DNA from: Streptomyces sp. NK08204
Lineage (GTDB): Bacteria; Actinomycetota; Actinomycetes; Streptomycetales; Streptomycetaceae
Length of the DNA stretch: 64,000 nt
Assembly: GCF_020400585.1 (NCBI RefSeq)
Contig: NZ_JAINVF010000015.1
Location: 96,863-160,862, forward strand
Direction of reading: 5' to 3'
Shown here: positions 8,246-16,939 of the stretch, piece after piece
How the letters are laid out: each line of letters starts with the position of its first letter
How positions within the stretch are numbered: position 1 is the stretch's first letter
Made by a program: the position numbers and the translations under genes
The notes under the pieces: model-generated
What the model saw: the letters and a program-made list of their open reading frames with translations, nothing else
The model's database searches: none
Told to the model about the DNA's origin: nothing

Positions 8246-10126
8246 CTACTCGGCCTGGAGCACCAGCAGCGCCAGGTCGTCCTCCGGCAGGCCGCCGCCG
8301 AAGTCGTGCACCAGACGTCGGATGCGTTCCGCGATCCGTTCGGCGCTCAGGCCCGCGCAGCCGGACAGGGCCCGCGCGAGCCCGTCGCCGTCGTCGAACT
8401 GGCGGGCGCCGGAGCGGCGCTCGGTGACCCCGTCGGTGACGCACAGCAGACTGTCGCCGGGCCGCAGTTCGAGGGTCTCGCTGAGGTAGGTCTCGTCCTC
8501 GACCACCCCGAGCAGGGTCTGCGGCCGGGCTGCGGTGCGCACCGTGCCGTCGGGGCACAGCACCAGCGGCAGCGGATGCCCCGCGGAGGCGAGGGTGCAG
8601 CGGGCGCCGCCGCCGTCCAGCGGTGTCAGTTCGCCGTAGAGGAGGGACAGGAAGCGGGACTGCGGGCCGTCCCCGGTGGCCATCGGCCGGCCGCCGACGG
8701 CCACCAGGGCGCGGGCGGCGGCGTCGGCGGCCTCGGTGGCGTCGTCCAGCAGGAGCTGGTTCAGCCGGTCGAGGACGTCGGCGACCCCGTACCCCTCGCG
8801 GGCCAGCAGCCGCAGCCAGGGACGGGCCAGCCCGATGACGACCGCGGCCTCCGGGCCCTTGCCCTGCACATCGCCGACGGCGAAGCACCAGCGGCCGTCG
8901 CCCGCCGGGAACAGGTCGTAGAAGTCACCGCTGGGGCCGCCCTTGTCGCAGGGTTCGTAGACGAGCGCACTGCGCAGCCCGGGGATCTCCGCGACCGCTC
9001 CGGGCAGCAGCCCGCGCTGCAGGACGGCACTGATGGTGGCCTGGCGGGCGTACTGCCGGGCCGCGCCGATGGCGAGCGCCACCCGGCGGCTGAGGTCCTC
9101 CACCAGCCCGGTGATCTCGTCGGGGAAGCGCAGCAGTCCGCACCGGCCGATGACCAGCGTGCCCAGCGGACGGCCGCCGGCGATCAGCCGGTACGCGAGC
9201 GCCGCGCCGACGCCGCCCTGCGGACCGAGCGCGTCACCGGGCCAGGAGTACGGCTCCGGGCCCGAGCGCAGGCCCTCACGCGGACACGGCGGTTCCTTCT
9301 CCAGGGCACGGCGCAGCTCCTCGACGCGGGACTCGCCGGCGTGCCAGACCCGGGAGGGTCCGCCGCCGTCGCCCGCGCGGGCGGAGGCCTCGTCCTCCAG
9401 CCACACCGCGCACCAGTCGGCGAGCCGGGGGACGATCAGCTGGCCGGTGAGGGCGACGACCAGGTTCTCGTCCAGCTGCCCGGCGAGCAGGTCGGACGCC
9501 TCGGCGAGGAAGGACAGCGCGCCGCGGCCGAGCCAGTCCCGGTCGCTGCCGGGGCGCTGCGGCTGCGGGGCCAGATCCTCGGCGACCGCCAGGCTCTGCT
9601 CCGGGGCGGGCCCGACGGGGTCGGGGACGCCGCCCGGGGGCAGCCGGGCCCACACCGTCTTGGTGCCGGTGCGGTAGGTGACGCCCCAGGAGTCGGCGAG
9701 GGTGGCCACCAGACGCAGGCCGCGCCCGTATTCGGGCGTGTCGCACGGCGTCTCGCCGCCGGCCACGTCACGCGGGGCGCGGGAGGGGTGCTGGTCGCTG
9801 ACCTCGACCACGAACGCGCCGGTGTCCTCCAGGCACCAGGCGACGTCCACGTCGGTACCGGCGTGGACGACGGCGTTGGTGACGAGTTCGCTGACGACGG
9901 CCATGGCGTCGTCGGCGAGCCGGGCGCCGCCCTCGGGACCGAGGAGTCCCTGGTCGGCCCACTCGGCGAACGCGGCGCGCAGCAGGGCGCGGGCGGTGCC
10001 CGGCGCGAGGGGGCTTCCGGGCAGGCCTGAGCCCCCCTGCCCGCGCGGACCCGCGCCGTCGTGCGCGGGCGCGTCGCAGGCCAGGGAGTCGTTCTCCCGC
10101 TGCGCCGGTAACGCCGCCATGTCCAT
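8246..10126 (-). CDS. SpoIIE-type PP2C phosphatase with N-terminal ATPase and GAF-like domains
   Basis: About 626 residues in three domains. An HATPase_c_2 serine-kinase-like domain (about 30-150) has an N-box VVSELVTNAVVHAG and a G-box YGRGLRLVATLADSWG. A GAF-like sensor occupies about 195-355. A SpoIIE/RsbU PP2C phosphatase follows (SGDFYDLFPAGDGRWCFAVG, GDVQGKGPEAA, SAGHPLPLVL, CVTDGVTERR), with the metal-binding aspartates intact. One protein thus carries both an anti-sigma-kinase-like and a phosphatase module, the pair that governs partner-switching control of alternative sigma factors in Streptomyces. No anti-sigma antagonist is adjacent. The ATG at 10126 is preferred; a GTG at 10171 is possible. 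No clear ribosome binding site is seen. Confidence 0.88.
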   Translation of the reverse strand: MDMAALPAQRENDSLACDAPAHDGAGPRGQGGSGLPGSPLAPGTARALLRAAFAEWADQGLLGPEGGARLADDAMAVVSELVTNAVVHAGTDVDVAWCLEDTGAFVVEVSDQHPSRAPRDVAGGETPCDTPEYGRGLRLVATLADSWGVTYRTGTKTVWARLPPGGVPDPVGPAPEQSLAVAEDLAPQPQRPGSDRDWLGRGALSFLAEASDLLAGQLDENLVVALTGQLIVPRLADWCAVWLEDEASARAGDGGGPSRVWHAGESRVEELRRALEKEPPCPREGLRSGPEPYSWPGDALGPQGGVGAALAYRLIAGGRPLGTLVIGRCGLLRFPDEITGLVEDLSRRVALAIGAARQYARQATISAVLQRGLLPGAVAEIPGLRSALVYEPCDKGGPSGDFYDLFPAGDGRWCFAVGDVQGKGPEAAVVIGLARPWLRLLAREGYGVADVLDRLNQLLLDDATEAADAAARALVAVGGRPMATGDGPQSRFLSLLYGELTPLDGGGARCTLASAGHPLPLVLCPDGTVRTAARPQTLLGVVEDETYLSETLELRPGDSLLCVTDGVTERRSGARQFDDGDGLARALSGCAGLSAERIAERIRRLVHDFGGGLPEDDLALLVLQAE

Positions 10127-10179
10127 GCGGCCAGGGTGGCAGACGGGCGGCACGCACAAGCGCCGAGTCACCGAACTGG

Positions 10180-10193
10180 TCAGTAATGACTGA
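10180..10193. promoter_or_regulatory. Inverted repeat upstream of the SpoIIE-type gene
   Basis: TCAGT-N4-ACTGA, flanked on both sides by GAACTG direct repeats. It lies about 55 bp upstream of the start codon where a promoter is expected. Possible operator; no known regulator is assigned. Confidence 0.3.
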
Positions 10194-10339
10194 GAACTGT
10201 GCTAGTGGAGCGTGAGAAGGCGAACACTTCGGAGCGTGGCCGAGCGGGATGTGCCTCGAGGGGCGCGGGGAGCCCCGTGGCAGGCCACGCAGGGCCCGCA
10301 GCCGGCGCCGGTCCCCCTCGCCCCTCTTGCGGGACGGTG

Positions 10340-12214
10340 CTACGCCTCCCTGGTCCCCGCGTACATCTCGTCGATCAGATGCTTGTACTCCCGCTCGACC
10401 ACCGGCCTCTTCAGCTTCAGGCTCGGCGTGATCTCGCCGTGCTCGACGTCGAGGTCGCGCGGCAGCAGGCGGAACTTCTTGATGGTCTGCCAGCGCTGCA
10501 GGCCCTGGTTGAGCTCCCTGACGTAGCCGTCGACCATCTCGACCGTCTGCGGCGCGGCGACGACCTCGGCGTACGGCTTGCCCTCCAGGCCGTTCTCCTT
10601 CGCCCAGTCCAGGATGGCGATCTCGTCCAGGGCGATGAGCGCGGTGCAGTAGTTCCGGTCGGCGCCGTGCACCAGGACGTTGGAGACGTACGGGCACACC
10701 GCCTTGAACTGGCCCTCGACCTCGGCGGGAGCGACGTACTTGCCGCCGGAGGTCTTGATGAGGTCCTTCTTGCGGTCGGTGATGCGCAGGTAGCCGTCGG
10801 GCGAGAGTTCGCCGATGTCACCGGTGTGGAACCACCCGTCGGACTCCAGCACCTCGGAGGTCTTCTCGGGGAGCTTGTGGTAGCCCTCCATGATGCCGGG
10901 GCCGCGCAGCAGGATCTCGCCGTCGTCGGCGATGCGGACCTCGGTGCCGGGCAGCGGCTTGCCGACCGTGCCGGTGCGGTAGGCCTCGCCGGGGTTGACG
11001 AAGGAGGCCGCGGAGGACTCGGTGAGGCCGTAGCCCTCCAGGATGTGGATGCCGGCACCGGCGAAGAAGTAGCCGATCTCCGGGGCGAGCGCGGAGGCGC
11101 CGGAGACGCAGGCGCGCAGCCTGCCACCGAAGGCCTCGCGGAGCTTGGCGTAGACGAGGGCGTCGGCGACCTTGTGCTTGGCGGCGAGGCCGAAGGGCAC
11201 GGAGGGGTTGCCGGTGCGCCGGAAGTTGTCCTGGCTGGCCTTGGCGTACTCGCGGGCGACCTCGACGGCCCACTGGAAGATCTTGTACTTGGCCGCGCCG
11301 CCCTCACGGGCCTTGGCGGCGACGCCGTTGTAGACCTTCTCGAAGATGCGCGGCACGGCGGCCATGTACGTCGGCTGCACCACCGGAAGGTTCTCGATGA
11401 TCTTGTCGACACGGCCGTCCACGGCGGTGACGTGCCCGACCTCGATGTGCCCGGAGGTCAGCACCTTGCCGAAGACGTGCGCGAGCGGCAGCCACAGGTA
11501 CTGCACGTCCTCGCCGCTGAGCAGCCCGGTCCCGGCGATGGCCTTCGCCATGTACGCCCAGTTGTCGTGCGGCAGGCGCACGCCCTTCGGGCGGCCGGTG
11601 GTGCCGGAGGTGTAGATGAGAGTGGCGAGCTGCTCCCGGGTGATCGCGCCGACCCGCTCCTTGATCAGCTCCGGGTGCTCCTCCAGGTAGGCGGCGCCCC
11701 TCTCCTCCAGTGCGGCGAGGGTCGTCACCCGGTCGCCGGTCTCCACGCCGGCCGGGTCGATGACGACGATCATGGTGAGATCGGGCAGCTCGGCCTGCTT
11801 CTCCAGGGCCTTGGCGAGCTGTGCCGCGTCCTCGGCGATCAGCACCCGGCTCTCGGAGTCGGAAAGGATGAACGCCGACTCGTCGGCGTTGGTCTGCGGG
11901 TAGACGGTGGTGGTGGCGCCGCCCGCGCACATGATGCCGAGGTCGGCGAGGATCCACTCCACGCGGGTCGAGGAGGCGAGCGCCACGCGCTGCTCCGGCT
12001 GCACGCCCAGTTCGATGAGCCCGGCCGCGATCGCGTACACCCGCTCGGCCGCCTGCCCCCAGCTCAGCGACTTCCAGTCGTCGGGACCCTGACCGGAGGA
12101 CGGTGGGACGGGGTAGCGGTACGCCTCGGCGTCCGGGGTGGCCGCCACGCGCTCCAGGAAGAGGGCCGCCACGGACGGCGGACGGTTCTCGATCAGGGTC
12201 TGTGTGTCGCTCAC
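10340..12214 (-). CDS. AMP-dependent long-chain fatty acyl-CoA synthetase
   Basis: 624 residues of the ANL adenylate-forming superfamily. The P-loop-like motif is TLIYTSGTTGRPKGVRLPH. The motif YGLTESSAASFVN binds AMP, and GWFHTGDIGELSPDGYLRIT with DRKKDLIKTSGGKYVAP forms the hinge and C-terminal lid with the catalytic lysine region. The protein activates fatty acids to acyl-CoA (FadD15-like branch). The GTG at 12214 is chosen because GGAGG sits 6 nt upstream; the open frame runs on upstream without homology. A TetR-like palindrome lies about 85 bp upstream. Same strand as lepA but separated by 265 bp and a probable terminator, so independently transcribed. Confidence 0.93.
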   Translation of the reverse strand: MSDTQTLIENRPPSVAALFLERVAATPDAEAYRYPVPPSSGQGPDDWKSLSWGQAAERVYAIAAGLIELGVQPEQRVALASSTRVEWILADLGIMCAGGATTTVYPQTNADESAFILSDSESRVLIAEDAAQLAKALEKQAELPDLTMIVVIDPAGVETGDRVTTLAALEERGAAYLEEHPELIKERVGAITREQLATLIYTSGTTGRPKGVRLPHDNWAYMAKAIAGTGLLSGEDVQYLWLPLAHVFGKVLTSGHIEVGHVTAVDGRVDKIIENLPVVQPTYMAAVPRIFEKVYNGVAAKAREGGAAKYKIFQWAVEVAREYAKASQDNFRRTGNPSVPFGLAAKHKVADALVYAKLREAFGGRLRACVSGASALAPEIGYFFAGAGIHILEGYGLTESSAASFVNPGEAYRTGTVGKPLPGTEVRIADDGEILLRGPGIMEGYHKLPEKTSEVLESDGWFHTGDIGELSPDGYLRITDRKKDLIKTSGGKYVAPAEVEGQFKAVCPYVSNVLVHGADRNYCTALIALDEIAILDWAKENGLEGKPYAEVVAAPQTVEMVDGYVRELNQGLQRWQTIKKFRLLPRDLDVEHGEITPSLKLKRPVVEREYKHLIDEMYAGTREA

Positions 12215-12297
12215 GACATCCTCCAGGGGCCCGCGACGGCGCGGCTGGCTCACATGTGGCTGGGTTGACTCACGGGTGTGGGGGTGGGGCAGCTTGT

Positions 12298-12313
12298 TTA
12301 ACTCGCGAGTAAC
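12298..12313. promoter_or_regulatory. Possible TetR-type operator upstream of acyl-CoA synthetase
   Basis: Minus strand GTTACTCGCGAGTTAA contains the perfect 10-bp palindrome ACTCGCGAGT with near-symmetric flanks. Size and position fit a TetR-family repressor of fatty-acid genes; the regulator is not in this window. Confidence 0.4.
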
Positions 12314-12407
12314 TAACGAGCAGGGATCAGGGTAAGCGTCGACCGGCCGCCGCGTAAGGGGCATCGGCCGGTAACTTCCACGCAGAGCGAACCTACGCAT
12401 GCGTAGA

Positions 12408-12433
12408 GCCCGCCGCACTTTCGCACGACGGGC
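12408..12433 (-). terminator. Probable lepA terminator
   Basis: An 11-bp stem with a short loop. Three of its positions pair only as G-U wobble on the minus-strand RNA and mismatch on the plus strand, which supports minus-strand use downstream of lepA (stop at 12480). Confidence 0.5.
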
Positions 12434-12479
12434 CCCCGTTCCGCCCGGTTTGCGAGCGTCACGCACTTGCTGCCTTCGG

Positions 12480-14354
12480 TTACTTCTTGCCCTTGGCCGA
12501 CCCTGCGCTGTCATCGCTGGAGAGGACGGCGATGAAGGCTTCCTGCGGAACTTCCACGGAGCCCACCATCTTCATCCGCTTCTTGCCTTCCTTCTGCTTC
12601 TCCAGCAGCTTGCGCTTACGGGAGATGTCACCGCCGTAGCACTTGGCGAGGACGTCCTTGCGGATGGCGCGGATGGTCTCGCGGGCGATGACCCGGGAGC
12701 CGATGGCAGCCTGCACCGGGACCTCGAAGGCCTGCCTCGGGATCAGCTCCTTCAGCTTGGCGACGAGCCGCACGCCGTACGCGTACGCCTGGTCCCTGTG
12801 GGTGATCGCGGAGAACGCGTCCACCTTGTCGCCGTGCAGCAGGATGTCGACCTTGACCAGGGAGCTGGTCTGCTCGCCGGTGGGCTCGTAGTCCAGCGAG
12901 GCGTAGCCGCGGGTCTTGGACTTCAGCTGGTCGAAGAAGTCGAAGACGATCTCGGCGAGCGGCAGCGTGTAGCGGATCTCGACCCGGTCCTCCGAGAGGT
13001 AGTCCATGCCGAGCAGGGTGCCGCGCCGGGTCTGGCACAGCTCCATGATCGAGCCGATGAACTCGGTGGGCGCGAGGATGGTGGCCCGCACGACCGGCTC
13101 GAAGACCTCGTTGATCTTCCCCTCGGGGAACTCGCTCGGGTTGGTGACCGTGTGTTCGCTGCCGTCCTCCATGACCACGCGGTAGACCACGTTGGGGGCG
13201 GTGGCGATCAGATCGAGCCCGAACTCGCGCTCCAGCCGCTCCCGGATCACGTCCAGGTGCAGCAGGCCCAGGAAGCCGACGCGGAAGCCGAAGCCGAGGG
13301 CGGCGGAGGTCTCCGGCTCGTAGACGAGCGCGGCGTCGTTGAGCTGGAGCTTGTCCAGGGCCTCGCGCAGCTCCGGGTAGTCGGAGCCGTCCAGCGGGTA
13401 CAGGCCCGAGAAGACCATGGGCTTCGGGTCCTTGTAGCCGCCGAGCGCCTCGGTGGCGCCCTTGGCCTGGCTGGTGACGGTGTCACCGACCTTGGACTGC
13501 CGGACGTCCTTCACACCCGTGATGAGGTAACCCACCTCACCGACGCCCAGGCCGTCGGCCGGGAGCATCTCGGGGGAGCTGACGCCGATCTCCAGCAGCT
13601 CGTGGGTGGCGCCGGTGGACATCATCTTGATGCGCTCGCGCTTGTTGAGCTGGCCGTCGATGACACGGACGTACGTCACGACACCGCGGTAGGAGTCGTA
13701 GACCGAGTCGAAGATCATCGCGCGGGCGGGCGCGTCGGCGACACCGACCGGGGCCGGGATCTCCTTGACGACCTTGTTCAGCAGCGCGTCGACGCCGAGG
13801 CCCGTCTTGGCGGAGACCTTCAGCACGTCGGACGGGTCGCAGCCGACGAGGTTCGCCAGTTCCTCGGCGAACTTCTCGGGCTGGGCCGCGGGCAGGTCGA
13901 TCTTGTTCAGCACCGGGATGATCGTGAGGTCGTTCTCCATCGCCAGGTAGAGGTTGGCGAGGGTCTGCGCCTCGATGCCCTGGGCGGCGTCGACGAGGAG
14001 GATGGTGCCCTCGCAGGCGGCCAGCGACCGCGAGACCTCGTAGGTGAAGTCGACGTGCCCCGGGGTGTCGATCATGTTCAGAATGTGCGTCGTGCCCTGG
14101 TCGGGGCCCTCGGTCGGGGCCCAGGGCAGACGCACCGCCTGGGACTTGATCGTGATGCCGCGCTCGCGCTCGATGTCCATCCGGTCGAGGTACTGAGCAC
14201 GCATCTGCCGCTGCTCGACCACACCGGTCAGCTGGAGCATCCGGTCGGCGAGCGTGGACTTGCCGTGGTCGATGTGCGCGATGATGCAGAAATTGCGGAT
14301 CAGAGCCGGGGCGGTACGGCTCGGCTCGGGCACATGGTTAGGGGTCGCGGGCAC
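12480..14354 (-). CDS. lepA: Elongation factor 4 (LepA), ribosome back-translocating GTPase
   Basis: 624 residues, full length. The G-domain has IIAHIDHGKSTLADRML (P-loop), DTPGHVDFTYEVSRSLAAC (G3) and VLNKIDLP (G4). The EF-G-like domains follow, then the LepA-specific C-terminal domain (CYGGDISRKRKLLEKQKEGK) that reaches the P-site tRNA. It acts on elongating or initiating ribosomes, especially under ionic stress. The ATG at 14354 begins a short N-terminal extension (PATPNHVPEPSRTAP) before the G-domain, as in other streptomycetes. It diverges from rpsT across a 225-bp region, the usual actinobacterial arrangement. Confidence 0.97.
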   Translation of the reverse strand: MPATPNHVPEPSRTAPALIRNFCIIAHIDHGKSTLADRMLQLTGVVEQRQMRAQYLDRMDIERERGITIKSQAVRLPWAPTEGPDQGTTHILNMIDTPGHVDFTYEVSRSLAACEGTILLVDAAQGIEAQTLANLYLAMENDLTIIPVLNKIDLPAAQPEKFAEELANLVGCDPSDVLKVSAKTGLGVDALLNKVVKEIPAPVGVADAPARAMIFDSVYDSYRGVVTYVRVIDGQLNKRERIKMMSTGATHELLEIGVSSPEMLPADGLGVGEVGYLITGVKDVRQSKVGDTVTSQAKGATEALGGYKDPKPMVFSGLYPLDGSDYPELREALDKLQLNDAALVYEPETSAALGFGFRVGFLGLLHLDVIRERLEREFGLDLIATAPNVVYRVVMEDGSEHTVTNPSEFPEGKINEVFEPVVRATILAPTEFIGSIMELCQTRRGTLLGMDYLSEDRVEIRYTLPLAEIVFDFFDQLKSKTRGYASLDYEPTGEQTSSLVKVDILLHGDKVDAFSAITHRDQAYAYGVRLVAKLKELIPRQAFEVPVQAAIGSRVIARETIRAIRKDVLAKCYGGDISRKRKLLEKQKEGKKRMKMVGSVEVPQEAFIAVLSSDDSAGSAKGKK

Positions 14355-14443
14355 GCAGGGTCCTGTCTCTTGAGGCGCCTTATGCCTCGGGTCGGATCGT
14401 TACGTTGTCTCCATGGTCCCACGGAGAACGACCGGGGACCGTT

Positions 14444-14473
14444 TTGGGCCGCCCGCAGGGCCACTGGTAATGT
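14444..14473 (+). promoter_or_regulatory. Promoter of rpsT
   Basis: TTGGGC, 18-bp spacer, TAATGT, about 105 bp before the rpsT GTG. A reasonable match to the principal sigma factor (HrdB) consensus. Confidence 0.5.
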
Positions 14474-14579
14474 AGACGGCTGTGTCTCATGCCCTCTCAG
14501 CGCGAGGCACAACAAACAAGTTTGGATCATCGGTACGGGACCCGAGCGGCCCCGTACCAGAACCTGAAAAGGCTCATTC

Positions 14580-14846
14580 GTGGCGAACATCAAGTCCCAG
14601 ATCAAGCGGATCAAGACCAACGAGAAGGCGCGGCTGCGCAACAAGGCCGTCAAGTCCTCCCTGAAGACCGCGATCCGCAAGGCCCGTGAGGCCGCTGCCG
14701 CGGGTGACGTCGAGAAGGCCACCGAGCTGCAGCGCGCTGCCGCGCGTGCGCTCGACAAGGCCGTCTCGAAGGGCGTCATCCACAAGAACCAGGCCGCCAA
14801 CAAGAAGTCGGCGCTGGCTTCCAAGGTCGCTTCCCTCAAGGGCTGA
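14580..14846 (+). CDS. rpsT: 30S ribosomal protein S20
   Basis: 88 residues, lysine- and alanine-rich, with the S20 signature NIKSQIKRIKTNEKARLRNK at the N-terminus and two long helices predicted after it. It binds 16S rRNA early in small-subunit assembly. The GTG start gives the standard MANIKSQIK N-terminus (formyl-Met-Ala). It is monocistronic, divergent from lepA, with a promoter about 105 bp upstream and a short hairpin with a T-run right at its end. Composition is AAG/GCC-heavy, as in highly expressed streptomycete genes. Confidence 0.98.
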   Translation: MANIKSQIKRIKTNEKARLRNKAVKSSLKTAIRKAREAAAAGDVEKATELQRAAARALDKAVSKGVIHKNQAANKKSALASKVASLKG

Positions 14847-14859
14847 GACCCCCTTTTTT
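14838..14859 (+). terminator. Possible rpsT terminator
   Basis: A 5-bp stem AAGGG/CCCTT with an 8-nt loop, overlapping the last codons and stop, followed by a run of T. Short but correctly placed. Confidence 0.35.
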
Positions 14860-15062
14860 GATCTGACCGCCGGAAGGACCCAGAGCGGGCCCTCTCTCAT
14901 CCGCTCCCGTCCGGCACCCCAGAGCCTGTTCGCGGCCTGCGTTCGCCACGCGGGAACGGGCTCACCAGCTTGATCCGAAGGCCCTGTCCCCCTCTCTTCC
15001 CCGGAGCGGGTGGCGGGGCCTTCGGCGTACCCGGCGCCGGGCACACGGTGCGCGGGGCCTCG

Positions 15063-15460
15063 GCCCCAGAACTCGTTCTCCTTGTCGATGCCCGCGACGC
15101 CCAGGCCGAGGTCGGCGACCTTGTCTCCGACGATCCGGAAGACGAGGGACGCGATCCATCGTCGTAGCGCATGCCCGCCCGCTCCGCCATGAGGTGGTGC
15201 ACGGCCACCGCATGCCCCGGGCGTCGAACGAAGACGTCGCGCAGTCGGATCCGCAGGGGCCCGCCCGTCTCCAGGATCAGTCGGCGGTACATCCCGAGGA
15301 CGGCCTCCACGCCCTTCAAGTCGCCTGACACCGGATGACTGCCCGGCACAGGGGGTGCACAGTCCGCCGCCATGAGTCCGCGCAGGGTGTCCATGTCCCC
15401 GCGCGAGAAGGCGTCGTAGCTCGTGCGGACGAGCACCGCGGCGTGAGAGTGCTCAGCCAT
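15063..15460 (-). pseudogene. Frameshifted SnoaL/NTF2-like protein
   Basis: From the ATG at 15460 (GGAAGGGG upstream) the frame reads a typical NTF2-like start: SYDAFSRGDMDTLRGLMAAD, then VEAVLGMYRRL and HLMAERAGMRYDDGS. Beyond about 15155 this frame turns into a serine/arginine-rich tail. The last strands of the fold continue in another frame as SLVFRIVGDKVADLGLG and DKENEFWG. One lost base (or two gained) explains this. After FWG the shifted frame has no nearby stop and runs into antisense rpsT. Either a decayed gene or a sequencing error; the missing stop favours decay. Intact relatives are small cofactor-free enzymes or binding proteins. Confidence 0.7.
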
Positions 15461-15520
15461 GGCGATCGCCCCTTCCGGCACACACCGGCGAGGTCGGCTG
15501 ACGGGTCTACGGGTCTTACA

Positions 15521-15597
15521 GGGCTCGGGTCTCGGGTCTCGGGGCTCGGGTCTCGGGTCTCGGGTCTCGGGGCTCGGGGCTCGGGGCTCGGGGCTAC
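15521..15597. repeat. 7-bp tandem repeat, 11 units
   Basis: Eleven consecutive heptamers of the forms GGGCTCG and GGTCTCG, the last degenerate (GGGCTAC). It is non-coding, upstream of the broken SnoaL-like gene, and a simple slippage-prone array. Confidence 0.9.
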
Positions 15598-15620
15598 GAG
15601 TTTCTCGGGTCTACGTGCCC

Positions 15621-15810
15621 ACCGGTCCACAGCTGTTCGGGTAGGTGGCCATACCGGTGCACTGCTGACACTGGTGCAGGACTGCCACCGGTGTACGGCT
15701 GGCATCGGTGCAGGGACTGCCACCGGCCTACGGCTGACATCGGGGGTACGGCTCATCCCCGCCTATGACTGCCACCGGCGCACGACCGTTACCGGTGTAT
15801 GGCTGATACC
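15621..15810. repeat. 17-bp imperfect tandem repeat, about 10-11 units
   Basis: Units approximate ACCGGTGYACGGCTGAC. Clear copies start at 15653, 15670, 15687, 15704 (18 bp), 15722, 15774 and 15791; a first copy lies at 15621, and the stretches at 15638-15652 and 15739-15773 are degenerate. The array fills the gap between the decayed SnoaL-like gene and the end of holA. No open frame explains it. Confidence 0.85.
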
Positions 15811-15862
15811 TACGGTTCTCCCCGCCCGCACCACCGCGGCACCGCGGCCCCCCGGATCAGGA

Positions 15863-16852
15863 TCAGCTCCGGCCCCGGGAGCGCGCGGCCCGGGCGATCG
15901 TCACGACCGCCTTCTCCAGGGCGTACTCGGGGTCGTCGCCGCCGCCCTTCACGCCCGCGTCGGCCTCGGCGACCGCCCGCAGCGCCGCCGCGACCCCGTC
16001 CGGGGTCCAGCCGCGCATCTGCTGCCGTACCCGGTCGATCTTCCACGGCGGCATACCCAGCTCCCGCGCGAGATCGGCGGGCCTGCCGCCGCGCGCCGAC
16101 GACAGCTTGCCGATCGCCCGGACGCCCTGCGCCAGCGCGCTGGTGATCATCACTGGCGCGACCCCCGTCGCCAGCGACCAGCGCAGCGCCTCCAGTGCCT
16201 CCGCCGTGCGTCCCTCGACGGCGCGGTCGGCGACCGTGAAGCTCGACGCCTCCGCCCGCCCCCTGTAGTACCGGCCGACGACGGCCTCGTCGATCGTCCC
16301 CTCCACGTCGGCGACCAACTGCGACACCGCCGACGCCAGCTCCCGCAGGTCGCTCCCGATGGCATCCACCAGCGCCTGGCACGCCTCGGGCGTGGCCGAA
16401 CGCCCGAACGAGCGGAACTCCCCTCTCACGAACGCCAGCCGGTCCGCCGGCTTGGTCATCTTCGGGCAGGCCACCTCCCGGGCCCCCACCTTGCGCGCGG
16501 CGTCCAGCAGGCCCTTGCCCTTGGCTCCGCCCGCGTGCAGCAGCACGAGCGTGATCTCCTCCGCGGGTGACCCGAGGTACGCCTTCACGTCCTTCACTGT
16601 GTCGGCCGAAAGATCCTGCGCGTTGCGTACGACCACGACCTTGCGCTCGGCGAAGAGCGACGGACTGGTCAGCTCGGCGAGCGTGCCGGGCTGCAGCTGG
16701 TCCGGGGTCAGGTCCCGTACGTCCGTGTCGGCGTCGGCGGCCTTCGCGGCGGCCACCACCTCCTGAACGGCACGATCGAGCAGGAGGTCCTCCTGGCCCA
16801 CGGCGAGCGTCACGGGGGCGAGAGGGTCGTCATTCGCAGTCTTCCTGGCCAT
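15863..16852 (-). CDS. holA: DNA polymerase III subunit delta (HolA)
   Basis: About 329 residues. It opens with PLAPVTLAVGQEDLLLDRAV, the usual delta-subunit start, followed by TLAELTSPSLFAERKVVVVRN and the Rossmann-like AAA+ fold lacking a Walker A lysine. The C-terminal collar domain holds the DLARELGMPPWKIDRVRQQM helix. Delta is the clamp-opening wrench of the replication clamp loader. The ATG at 16852 gives MARKTANDD; a GTG at 16870 is an alternative. It lies 87 bp downstream of a small hypothetical gene and ends next to the tandem-repeat arrays. The comEC-holA-rpsT neighbourhood is standard for bacteria. Confidence 0.94.
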   Translation of the reverse strand: MARKTANDDPLAPVTLAVGQEDLLLDRAVQEVVAAAKAADADTDVRDLTPDQLQPGTLAELTSPSLFAERKVVVVRNAQDLSADTVKDVKAYLGSPAEEITLVLLHAGGAKGKGLLDAARKVGAREVACPKMTKPADRLAFVRGEFRSFGRSATPEACQALVDAIGSDLRELASAVSQLVADVEGTIDEAVVGRYYRGRAEASSFTVADRAVEGRTAEALEALRWSLATGVAPVMITSALAQGVRAIGKLSSARGGRPADLARELGMPPWKIDRVRQQMRGWTPDGVAAALRAVAEADAGVKGGGDDPEYALEKAVVTIARAARSRGRS

Positions 16853-16939
16853 CGCTCCCAAGCATCCCACGCGGCACTGACAGCGGACCGGCCACGCACC
16901 CCGGCCGGCCCTCGGGCGTCCCCTGAGCCCGGCTCAGGG

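Noticed and set aside
15521..15810. CRISPR array
   Set aside because: The units are contiguous 7-bp and 17-bp repeats without unique spacers, and there are no cas genes.
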